NCBI GenBank assembly: GCA_021324415.1
Contig: JAJPJF010000081.1
Location: forward strand, 1-46,608
DNA from: Nostocales cyanobacterium Centralia_MAG_434
GTDB lineage: Bacteria > Cyanobacteriota > Cyanobacteriia > Cyanobacteriales > Nostocaceae
Length of the DNA stretch: 46,608 nucleotides
Direction: 5' to 3'
The notes under the pieces were generated by a model that searched no databases, was not told the origin of the DNA, and saw nothing but the letters and a program-made list of their open reading frames with translations. This document shows positions 9,401 to 15,708 of the stretch, piece after piece (within the stretch, counting starts at the first letter, position 1; every line of letters starts with the position of its first letter). Both the position numbers and the translations under genes were made by a program.

Positions 9401-9621
9401 AGCATCGATTTCAACAAAATTTAGCACGCTGGCGCGGAGTTAGCTTTACTACTTCTGATGTAGCTCCCACCATCTTTATTGTTACTCATCGTCTTGCAAC
9501 CATTCGTAATGCCGACTACATCGTTGTGCTAGATCGAGGTATTGTTGCTGAACAAGGCACTCATCATCAATTAATAGCAGTTAAAGGCTTTTATTACTAT
9601 TTAGCCCAACAGCAATCATAG
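6490..9621 (+). CDS. hetC: HetC, C39-peptidase ABC exporter for heterocyst differentiation
   Basis: The 1043-residue protein, close in length to HetC of Anabaena as I recall it, has three modules. A cyclic-nucleotide-binding-like domain (about 40-260) is followed by a Q/P-rich linker with LPQLPQLPQ (289-297). A C39 peptidase domain (325-455) has a complete triad: Cys338 in DCGATCMAMIS, His411 and Asp427. The ABC exporter has membrane helices over about 475-765 and an ATPase domain with Walker A GSSGSGKTT (832-840), signature LSGGQ (936-940), Walker B ILILDE (956-961) and switch His1000. C39 exporters cleave leader peptides and export the product; HetC is needed for heterocyst development, but its cargo is not evident here. 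No clear ribosome site precedes ATG 6490. The assignment is strengthened by hetP 2.2 kb downstream on the same strand. Confidence 0.9.
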   Translation: MNSFSLLRVQGVSDHIRNPQSPTAEVASLNLLRLVAADINLVSDFSKICVVREFQLGDNLTNYHPDNSQEIDNYFLYFICQGRVRLLGFDATLGRSVSTQLLVVHHTFGADHLFCNHPLPYQVIAASEGCVAQIRISDLKPWLQQIPQLKDYLHRMTYEQQTLIFFKTITELRLHKGSTLQHLLPYLVKTKISAGSSLVEATPPHEGRYWLVSGTICISTTDAQPPHIGGSWGYPDVTLPAWNAQTELVVYHLPIKYWELAGAIAPELLDSAESQPEQREQNNKQPPRLPQLPQLPQSENPKTVAKIAETDLPQLEQFWSTALLRRIPFIQQQSSSDCGATCMAMISLYWGKRFSLNTLRNLARTDRGGASLQALAGAAKTLGYQALPVRATLSKMESQINPWIAHWEGTHYVVVWKVKGDRVLMSDPAIGKQSLSRQEFEASWTGYALLVSPTERLNTLKSEKISLKYLWHIFWHHHHPLGQIILASVLLPVFGLATPLLSQVVLDQVIPHKSLGTLNIFAVGFLMFGIWRIALSAVRQYLLDYFSNRLEVALIGSFMSHTLRLPLQFFRSRHVGDIITRVQENRKVQQFLTRKAVSATLDSLMAFVYLGLMAFYNLRLTFLVLGFLIPIVILTVGTSSLLKRVSREISKESAVQNASMVEMLTGIATLKTSAVETGIRWRWEERFTKMVKARFRGQKLVNNLQLVSNLINHIGTTIVLWYGATLVIRGEIPIGQFVAFNLLIANVLNPVLSLVGLWDEFQEVQISMERLNDVLTAQPEENPNKPLLTLPPIQGNVQFENVCFHYNPDEERNTLQNISFVVKAGQTIGIVGSSGSGKTTLMNLLTGLYRPQTGRILIDGYDIARVSPQSLRSQLGVVPQDCFLFSGTVLENITLYRSEYSLEHAIAAAKLAEAHDFIQALPFGYNTQVGEKGMMLSGGQRQRIAIARALLSNPRILILDEATSSLDAESEHRFQQNLARWRGVSFTTSDVAPTIFIVTHRLATIRNADYIVVLDRGIVAEQGTHHQLIAVKGFYYYLAQQQS
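7345..7380. repeat. In-frame 9-bp tandem repeat in the hetC linker
   Basis: About three to four copies of CTTCCTCAA encode LPQ triplets between the cNMP-like and C39 domains. The unit length keeps the frame. It resembles, in length and C-richness, the intergenic repeats of this window. Confidence 0.8.
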
Positions 9622-10193
9622 ATATTTTGTAATCACTTGTATAAGTTTAGTTATATTCCTAGGTAAATACAAACGTTTTTTGAAATATTTAAGCAATATC
9701 CTTTACATATTTACTTTTATCAATCACTGAATTAGAGAAATCTCTACTGATATAACTGGCTACTTTTTTAAATTAAAAAATCTATAATATGTTTTTTATG
9801 AACTTTTTTGCAATTTTTTTGTAGAAGCAAAAATATTATATCACAAATCATTAAAGTCAACAGTTACCCTTCAATAATTGTCAAATTTAAAATATGCATG
9901 ATTAGCAATATTTTTGTTTTATTTTTTCATTTAAAAAGATATAAACCTTTGATTTGTAAGGTTTTTTACAAGATAGTGCAGCTAGACACTTTTGATGGAT
10001 TTGTTAAAAAAAGCTCAAACTTAGTGATTTAAAAATGTTGTCTAATTACTACTTAGAATGCTATATTTATAGAGTATTCAAAAGTTAATTTAAGAGCGAA
10101 ACAGGCTAGAAAGCCAAGAATAATAAAAGCCTTGTATGACTTATGGGTGAGGGGTATCACCCCTCAAAAAATAACAAGTAAGGAATAGAAGGT

Positions 10194-10319
10194 ATGGTGA
10201 GACAACACTTAAGTAAACAGAGGAACAGTTTAATGAATTTAATCAAAAAACGACCGGATTTGGAGATGACATCGATGAAAATAGATAGTATAAATACGAA
10301 TAACACTCCTAACGCATAA
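10194..10319 (+). CDS. Doubtful 41-residue ORF
   Basis: ATG preceded by AGAAGGT, too close for an ideal ribosome site. The predicted peptide is basic at the N-terminus (MVRQHLSKQRNSLMNLIKKR) and polar at the C-terminus, without cysteines or a double-glycine leader. It is listed because it lies between a peptide-exporter gene and an adaptor-like gene. It could equally be chance. Confidence 0.2.
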   Translation: MVRQHLSKQRNSLMNLIKKRPDLEMTSMKIDSINTNNTPNA

Positions 10320-10353
10320 GGATGAAAAGTTTTTCTTGAACATCCTACAAAGT

Positions 10354-10545
10354 ATGCGATTCTACTCAACAGCTCCTAATCTCTTGGTATCAAACAAATA
10401 TATTCAAGTTACCAGGGAAAAGACATTAAATGAGGAGTTAGCGAGAATAGAAGAGGATAAAACTGCATCTACCAAAAGCCAAGTGATGCCTTTTTCATGG
10501 CAGTCCGATGACATGACAAAAGTTGAATTTATGCCTACGGCATAG
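10354..10545 (+). CDS. Doubtful 63-residue ORF
   Basis: Begins MRFYSTAPNLLVSNKYIQ; the middle is charged and helical (TLNEELARIEEDK) and the end is MTKVEFMPTA. A TTG 18 nt upstream extends it slightly. There is no ribosome site and no GG/GA cleavage motif. Codon content is less AT-biased than the flanks, and it lies directly upstream of repeat-like DNA. It could be a real small protein, a remnant, or noise. Confidence 0.3.
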   Translation: MRFYSTAPNLLVSNKYIQVTREKTLNEELARIEEDKTASTKSQVMPFSWQSDDMTKVEFMPTA

Positions 10546-10905
10546 CATGCATCAAAGCTACAGCCTTTGAAGTCACTAGCAGCAGTATCCTGAGAAAACT
10601 TGCGTAGACGCCTGTAAGAAGATGATTCAGCGTTGCAAGAGGGTTTCCCTCTGCAGGGAACTGTGTTTATGCAACGTGACCAAAGGTTTTACCCCAAAGG
10701 CTTCCCTGAGAATGGTTAATTTCCTTGAATCAACGTCTTCTATTCCCAAGCGAGCTAGTCTAGGCGTTACTATTACTGCTTTTGAGCTGTTAGTCATTGC
10801 TTCTTCATAGGCTGGCTGCACAAGCCCACAGTTAATTAAAACAATTCCGGCTTAGCAGCAAAAAGACTTGAATAAAAAGTAAGGTTTCTGATCACAGGTC
10901 AGCTC

Positions 10906-11727
10906 ATGTACAGAATTATCAGGTCAAAGGCAATCGAAACCTCAAGCCAATCTACCTCAAACCAATCTCATAGTTCGGATAGCTCACAGATCAACCTCCA
11001 TCTATCACCTGAGACAGCATTCATCTACGGAGGGAGTGTAGCTTCATCCTCAACAATCCTATCAGAAATCCCTCCCAAGACCAATATTGTCACACTCAAA
11101 ACCCCTAATAAAGCACAGAATACAGACAATTGGTCTACATCCTTGCAAGCGTTATTACACCAGCCACCCTCAATTCTTCCCTATCTTGTTTTATTAGGAA
11201 GCATAGCTTTTTTTGGCACTGTGGTTGTTTGGGCATGGACAGGAAAGATTGAACAAGTTAGTCACCTCCAAGGAAAATTTGTATCAATCGGAGAGCTTCA
11301 TAAACTTCACCGACCAAATTCAAGCATTGTATCCTCCATTAATAGCAATCATCTTAGAGAAGCTATTCAACCTGAGCAAACTACAGATGAAATAGAATCT
11401 CAGGATAAATCTCTAGTTTTGCTGGCTACTGTACCTCATCAAGTATCAGCTTTTATCAAAAAAGAAGACAAAGTAGACATCCAACTTGATGAAGCTCCAA
11501 ACCTGAACAAAAACTTAATTTCTGGGAAAGTCATATCTATTTCATCGGATAATAATGTCGATAAAAAATCAAAGTTGATCGATCAACTTGTAGTAACTAT
11601 AGATAGTGATTCTTTAACAGAAAATAAGCAAGGTTTTACAATTAAAGTTGGTCAGATAGCCACTGCCAAAGTCATTCACAAAAGCCGTATTGCAGATATA
11701 TTACTTTCATCAATTAAACAGATTTAA
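10906..11727 (+). CDS. Shortened HlyD-family adaptor lacking the hairpin region
   Basis: The 273-residue product has a polar Ser/Thr-rich N-terminus (1-80), one membrane helix (about 91-111), then GKIEQVSHLQGKFVSIGE, which resembles the start of the lipoyl-like domain in cyanobacterial HlyD adaptors. It moves almost directly (from about residue 135 to 165) to the C-terminal beta-barrel region: LVLLATVPHQVSAFIKKEDK, ISGKVISISSD, FTIKVGQIATAKV and RIADILLSSIKQI. Family members are usually about 450-550 residues, with a long alpha-helical hairpin between these parts; that hairpin and most of the lipoyl domain are missing. The reading frame is intact. Such adaptors normally link a C39/ABC exporter to the outer membrane. 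A shortened form could be non-functional, regulatory, or adapted to export without TolC. Confidence 0.75.
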   Translation: MYRIIRSKAIETSSQSTSNQSHSSDSSQINLHLSPETAFIYGGSVASSSTILSEIPPKTNIVTLKTPNKAQNTDNWSTSLQALLHQPPSILPYLVLLGSIAFFGTVVVWAWTGKIEQVSHLQGKFVSIGELHKLHRPNSSIVSSINSNHLREAIQPEQTTDEIESQDKSLVLLATVPHQVSAFIKKEDKVDIQLDEAPNLNKNLISGKVISISSDNNVDKKSKLIDQLVVTIDSDSLTENKQGFTIKVGQIATAKVIHKSRIADILLSSIKQI

Positions 11728-11728
11728 T

Positions 11729-11757
11729 ACTCACAGATAACACTATAGTGAGTTTTA
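11729..11757 (+). terminator. Weak terminator-like hairpin after the HlyD-like gene
   Basis: ACTCAC (11729-11734) pairs with GTGAGT (11748-11753) and is followed by a short TTTT. An alternative inner palindrome CACTATAGTG (11741-11750) competes. The stem is weak, so termination may be partial. Confidence 0.35.
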
Positions 11758-11834
11758 GATTTGAAGGTAAAGTGATGCCTAGCATGAAAGCAAGTTATCA
11801 ACATCAGTAGAACCACAAATAACCAAAGGAACCT

Positions 11835-12356
11835 ATGGACTGTTTGACTTCCTACAAAACAACAAACGCTCTCAATCAGAAGATCATGAATCAAAATATG
11901 TCTAGTAATAGTAGTAACTTAGATAAGCAAATTCATCCAGAACAATTTGATCGAGTTGTTGAGGCAATTCTCGCAGGTAAGTATTCCTGGGCTTGCGTTT
12001 TAATGCTGCGGTTTGCTGGCTATAATCCTTTGCATTATATTCCTTACCGCACTTATAATAGATTACTTAAGGAAAATTCCCAAGTTAATAGAGCTAGTAA
12101 GCAACAAAATGAAAGCCTGAAAATTGCTAAACTTCCATCAGAAACACGCTCTAATGAAAATGTTAAATCAGGCTGCTTAAGTAAAATCAAAGATTTAGCA
12201 TATCTTGAAGTAGTTGGTCAGCAAAAAACAGAAATTCGTGGTGGTCATGTGGAGCCATGGCTAGCAGCACAAGTTCGTGAGTATCAATCAATTCATTCTG
12301 AAGCCAAGCCGGAAAGCGCTCAAGATTATTCTTTAAGATTCTGTGAAACTACTTGA
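11835..12356 (+). CDS. hetP: HetP family heterocyst commitment protein
   Basis: The core at residues 34-83 is recognisable as Het[21 protein letters not shown] followed by [20 protein letters not shown] and YNRLLKEN. HetP is a small cytoplasmic protein acting downstream of HetR in commitment to heterocyst formation. In Anabaena it is encoded just after hetC, as here on the same strand. The C-terminal half (84-173) is polar and less conserved, ending with a segment resembling [24 protein letters not shown] 11835 has AAAGGA 7 nt upstream and is preferred; an in-frame ATG at 11886 ([10 protein letters not shown]) would give 156 residues and may be the start used in relatives. The separation from hetC by a HlyD-like gene is unusual in my recollection of the locus. 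Confidence 0.9.
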   Translation: MDCLTSYKTTNALNQKIMNQNMSSNSSNLDKQIHPEQFDRVVEAILAGKYSWACVLMLRFAGYNPLHYIPYRTYNRLLKENSQVNRASKQQNESLKIAKLPSETRSNENVKSGCLSKIKDLAYLEVVGQQKTEIRGGHVEPWLAAQVREYQSIHSEAKPESAQDYSLRFCETT

Positions 12357-12414
12357 TTAACCAAAAAATGGGATTCTGAATCTTCTCATGAATAAATATG
12401 AGGGCTTAAACTTA

Positions 12415-12456
12415 GTTCCTGGTCATTTTTTATAATCTTGATAAATGACTAGGAAC
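12415..12456 (+). terminator. Long hairpin downstream of hetP
   Basis: GTTCCTGGTCATTTTT (12415-12430) pairs with ATAAATGACTAGGAAC (12441-12456) with only two mismatches. Outer GAGGG/CCCTC bases could extend it. It lies 58 bp after the hetP stop. There is no T-run after it, so it may stabilise the 3' end rather than terminate. Confidence 0.45.
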
Positions 12457-13156
12457 AACCCTCACAATCGAGATTATAACAAGTCAGCCTATTAATTTAT
12501 CAATTTTTATGCTAAGAAATACAGTCATTTGGCCAAGATGGCAACCTTTGAAAAGTAATTTCTAATAATATATATATAGAATTTAAGGTCATTGATAATT
12601 AAGCTCGAAGGAGAAAATGTTTAATTCTTTATAGCATCAACATGAGTTAATCTGATTGCATAATCAGTCGTTATTAAATGGAGTATGTAGCTCTTACACT
12701 AAGACGAAACGTTTAAAAGTCATTTCTGGTGGTTCAGTTTTTTCTAAAAATTGAAAAAGTGACAGTTAAACTATTGTCATAGCTGGTAGAACTTATAGCT
12801 CTTTCGCTTCTTTTTTAGCTGTCCTATTCCTCCCACTTAGGATTATAGCTACTTTATCAACTGACAAAACATTAAATAACTAGTGGAAGCTACGAAATTG
12901 AATGGCTTCCATTTTTTGTTACTTATTTGTATCTTATTTAGATAAAAATAAAATACTTGAAAAACTTAATATTTTTGCGTGTATTCTACAATTTATTTTT
13001 CTTTGTTTAGCTATAAACTTAATATAAAATACATAGCTCTACATCCTTGATTGCAGGTAGTGTCATAATATTTGCTTCATAACAATGATGTAGATGATAT
13101 CTTTCTATGGCTATGTCTTTACAAACTCTCAAAATCTTGTGAATCTCATCATTAGG

Positions 13157-13186
13157 TGTAGAGACGTTGCTTGCAATGTCTCTACA
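13157..13186. repeat. Palindromic repeat, copy 1 (TGTAGAGACGTTGC)
   Basis: TGTAGAGACGTTGC (13157-13170) and GCAATGTCTCTACA (13173-13186) form a 14-bp stem with one G:T pair and a TT loop. A near-identical palindrome lies at 14109-14139, so the pair brackets the ppiC-like gene. This palindrome type is dispersed in Nostocales genomes to my knowledge. Confidence 0.85.
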
Positions 13187-13232
13187 AAATTTGTCAATTG
13201 TACTGGCTCATAAAAAACAAAGGAGAAGAGGA

Positions 13233-13967
13233 ATGAGTAACCTTTCTAAAATTGCTATTGAGCCAGAAGAAATTGTCAACTTCTTGAAAAGCAAAATGAG
13301 CTTAAAGGAAGTATACCAACAAATTTTATATCAAAAAATTATAGCTCATGTAGCTAAGGAAAAAGCAATCATTGTCACCTCTGAAGAAATTCAGACTGAG
13401 GCAGATCGCCAGCGTCGTGAAAAGCGTTTGGAAAAGGCTACGGATACACTGGCATGGTTATCTGATCTATTAGTGAGTCCTGACGATTGGGAAATAGGGA
13501 TTTATAACTACCTTTTAGCCAAAAAATTAGCTGAAGCACTATTTGGTGAAGAAGTTAAAAGGTTTTTTATGGAAAATCGTTTAGGATTTGAGCAAGCCAT
13601 CCTCTATCAAATCATTGTTTCTACAGAAAAACTGGCTCAAGAACTGTACTATCAAATTGAAGAAGGTGAGATCAGTTTTGCTGATGCAGCTTACCATTAT
13701 GATATAAACAATAACCGCAGATATAAATGTGGTTATGAAGGCACAGTTTATCGTTGGTCTATGCAACCAGATATAGCTGCTATCGTCTTTAATACAAAGC
13801 CTAAACAGTTAATTGGTCCAATTAAAACTGAGCAAGGCTATCATCTTTTTAAAGTAGAAGATTTGATTCCAGCAGAACTAACCTCTCAAAGGTACGAAGA
13901 AATTCTCAACAATATGTTTCAACAGTGGTTAGTTGCTGAGTTAGACTATCTGCTTCACTCTACTTGA
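13233..13967 (+). CDS. Parvulin-type (PpiC/SurA-like) peptidyl-prolyl isomerase
   Basis: The 244-residue protein has a helical N-terminal region (about 1-130) like the SurA_N chaperone part, then a short parvulin domain (about 140-225): ELYYQIEEGEISFADAAYHY, KPKQLIGPIKTEQGYHLFKV. The GPIKTxxGYHLFKV strand is typical of PpiC domains. It has no signal peptide, so it would act in the cytoplasm unless exported unusually. ATG 13233 is chosen because AGGAGAAGAGG precedes it; the frame is open upstream to 13167 but runs back into the palindrome. In cyanobacteria such isomerases are often beside C39 exporters and HlyD adaptors; here hetC, a HlyD-like gene and hetP precede it. A role in handling an exported peptide is inference. 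Confidence 0.8.
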   Translation: MSNLSKIAIEPEEIVNFLKSKMSLKEVYQQILYQKIIAHVAKEKAIIVTSEEIQTEADRQRREKRLEKATDTLAWLSDLLVSPDDWEIGIYNYLLAKKLAEALFGEEVKRFFMENRLGFEQAILYQIIVSTEKLAQELYYQIEEGEISFADAAYHYDINNNRRYKCGYEGTVYRWSMQPDIAAIVFNTKPKQLIGPIKTEQGYHLFKVEDLIPAELTSQRYEEILNNMFQQWLVAELDYLLHST

Positions 13968-14491
13968 GTTCAGGGATTGCAGATGCTGCAGTGGAGTTAT
14001 CTAAGGCTTCCATTAGGCTCTTTGCAAAGAGTCAGTCTGTAAAGATTAGATAATCGGTTGTTAAATTGGCCTTGCTGAATCAAAGTATGAATGTGCAATT
14101 CACAGGTGTGTAGAGACGTAGCATTGCTACGTCTCTACAAGGATTTGGGCTTTGGCTACAAAGATCTTACAAACATAATTTATACCTAAACTTAGCAATG
14201 TTGTTAAATTTTTTCAAAAACTACACGAAGTTTAACCTTTGAATATAGCTGAAGAGTGTTCAATTAAGGTAACGCGAAGCATTCAGCCTCTCTTGTCCTG
14301 GGAAAGATTATGATTCCTGCACGCAAGACCAGATTCTCAAAGTCCAATTCTTCTCAGTCAACTTCTACGTTGATTTCTAGATATATTGGATGAGCAGCAT
14401 TAATCTTGTGTTAAGCTTTCGCTGGTTGTTGTACTTAACATTAGACAATAATGCTACAAATTCCATTGCGGAAATATTACTTACAACTGTC
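13968..14491. other. Intergenic stretch before the TetR gene
   Basis: Holds the perfect palindrome CTCTTTGCAAAGAG (14018-14031) and the repeat at 14109-14139. An open frame runs upstream of the TetR start from 14390, but the protein it adds has no family similarity. No other gene is seen. Confidence 0.5.
14109..14139. repeat. Palindromic repeat, copy 2 (perfect 15-bp arms)
   Basis: TGTAGAGACGTAGCA (14109-14123) and TGCTACGTCTCTACA (14125-14139) are exact reverse complements around a single T. It is the partner of the copy at 13157-13186 on the other side of the ppiC-like gene. Confidence 0.9.
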
Positions 14492-15106
14492 ATGAAAGTT
14501 TTTAATTCTTCACCCCCCTCTGAAGCACAAACCCGTGTACGTATTTTACAGGCAGCACAGCGGTTATTTGCCTCGCAGGGATTTGATGGCACAACAACCC
14601 GTGACCTAGCACAAGCTGCAGGTGTAGCTGAAGGTACTCTGTTTCGTCATTTTCCCAATAAAAAAGCTATTTTGGTTGAAGTAGCGACTCAAGGATGGGT
14701 AGAAATTCTTACAGATTTACTGACAGAATTAAGTGAAATGGGCAGCTATAAGGCTGTTGCCCAGGTGATGCGTCGCCGTATGTGGAATATGCTCAAAAAT
14801 GCCGATATGATGCGGGTTTGTTTTATGGAGGCGCAGTTTCACCCAGACTTACGCGATCGCATTCAATCAGAAGTCATTGTCAAAATGACTGATGTCGCCG
14901 AAGCTTTCTTTCAAACAGCAATGGACAAAGGAGTCTATCGCCAGATGGATGCAAAACTCGTTGCCAAAGTGTTCTTGGGAATGTTCGCGATCGCGGGATT
15001 TTCTAACAACACTCTCATGGAACCTGATGCATCTCCTCAACAAATGCAACAAATGGCGGAAGGACTAGCTGATATTTTCCTCAATGGGGTGCTAGCTAAA
15101 GATTAA
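14492..15106 (+). CDS. TetR/AcrR family transcriptional regulator
   Basis: The 204-residue protein has a TetR DNA-binding domain at about 10-60: RVRILQAAQRLFASQGFDGT, TTRDLAQAAGVAEGTLFRHF, PNKKAILVE. The C-terminal helical domain is for ligand binding and dimerisation; it contains a MRRRMWNMLKNADMMRVCFM helix and an AGFSN segment. ATG 14492 (MKVFNSSPPSEAQTRVRIL) is preferred over the ORF limit at 14390 because the family homology begins there. No ribosome site is obvious. It does not sit next to an obvious divergently transcribed transporter, so its target is unknown. It converges with the DUF4332 gene, with 40 bp between the stops. Confidence 0.88.
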   Translation: MKVFNSSPPSEAQTRVRILQAAQRLFASQGFDGTTTRDLAQAAGVAEGTLFRHFPNKKAILVEVATQGWVEILTDLLTELSEMGSYKAVAQVMRRRMWNMLKNADMMRVCFMEAQFHPDLRDRIQSEVIVKMTDVAEAFFQTAMDKGVYRQMDAKLVAKVFLGMFAIAGFSNNTLMEPDASPQQMQQMAEGLADIFLNGVLAKD

Positions 15107-15146
15107 ACTGGTAACGCTGGTTATTGATTAGTCAATTAACTAATAA

Positions 15147-15596
15147 CTACCAGCCAACAACTAATAACATTTTTGCTTGTTTATGCCACTGTTGCACCTG
15201 CTCAATAGAAGGGCATAAATCTCGCCGCTGCATTGTTGCTACTAACAGCCGTAAAACTTGTTGGTGCAATCTGTGGGGAGGGATGGTTGCTAGTTGTGCA
15301 ACAGAACCAACACCTGCATGCAGCAGTAATCCACAATACTGAGTGCCTACACTAGGTATGCGAGCTAAATCTGCCAACGCCACCCATTTATTGACATACT
15401 GAAGATGAATGTGTAATTTATTTGCCAGTGCTTGCTTAGCCTCTGGAGTTTTCCCTTGTTGAATTAAGGCTTTTGTTGTTGTTATGCCGCAGTCATGAAG
15501 TTGAGATTGTTCCTGCTGGTTCAAACCTGGTAATTGCTCGATTTGCCAATTACAGGATGTGATATTGCCTACACTAGGTTTCTGTTTAGGAGACAT
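15147..15596 (-). CDS. DUF4332 domain protein (helix-hairpin-helix)
   Basis: A 149-residue soluble protein with two helix-hairpin-helix-like units: IEQLPGLNQQEQSQLHDCGI with TTTKALIQQG, then LARIPSVGTQYCGLLLHAGV with GSVAQLA. This is the DUF4332 layout, common in cyanobacteria and related to DNA-binding or ligase-type HhH folds. The biochemical role is unknown; DNA or RNA binding is plausible. It is transcribed divergently from the Xaa-Pro aminopeptidase gene, with 112 bp between the chosen starts. Confidence 0.8.
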   Translation of the reverse strand: MSPKQKPSVGNITSCNWQIEQLPGLNQQEQSQLHDCGITTTKALIQQGKTPEAKQALANKLHIHLQYVNKWVALADLARIPSVGTQYCGLLLHAGVGSVAQLATIPPHRLHQQVLRLLVATMQRRDLCPSIEQVQQWHKQAKMLLVVGW

Positions 15597-15708
15597 TCCT
15601 GCAGCCCAGTTACTAATTATATTGAGTATCTTAATTAATGTTAACCAAATTATCTTATTGCTGCTGGCTTTTAACTGCCTGTCAATTTACCCTTTTTTAT
15701 TTCTAGTC

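Larger units (their letters stand above)
9622..10905. other. 1.28 kb gene-poor gap between hetC and the HlyD-like gene
   Basis: The first 550 bp are very AT-rich without a credible ORF. A hairpin GAGGGG/CCCCTC (10149-10165) follows. Two small ORFs (10194-10319 and 10354-10545) are listed separately. From about 10525 to 10810 the sequence looks like dispersed intergenic repeat (ATGCCTACGGCATAGC, GCGTAGACGCCTGTAAG, GAGGGTTTCCCTCTGCAGGG), and ORFs there on either strand are unconvincing. It may hold remnants of lost genes. Confidence 0.5.
12357..13232. other. Gap between hetP and ppiC
   Basis: It contains a strong hairpin (12415-12456) and the palindrome at 13157-13186, both listed separately. 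At 12608 a good ribosome site (AAGGAG) precedes ATG 12617, but the frame ends after MFNSL (12617-12634): either a tiny leader peptide or the ghost of a gene. The rest is AT-rich with no coding signal. Confidence 0.5.

Noticed and set aside
10157-10369. Minus-strand 70-residue hydrophobic frame
   Set aside because: Opposite to the locus direction, overlaps the plus-strand small ORFs, and its hydrophobicity is expected from AT-rich DNA.
10622-10821. Overlapping 62- and 64-residue frames on both strands
   Set aside because: They lie within DNA resembling dispersed intergenic repeats; neither has a ribosome site or recognisable domain.
15559-15708. N-terminal extension of the Xaa-Pro aminopeptidase
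   Set aside because: It would overlap the divergent DUF4332 gene and add a hydrophobic leader not seen in the PepP family; ATG 15709 fits better.
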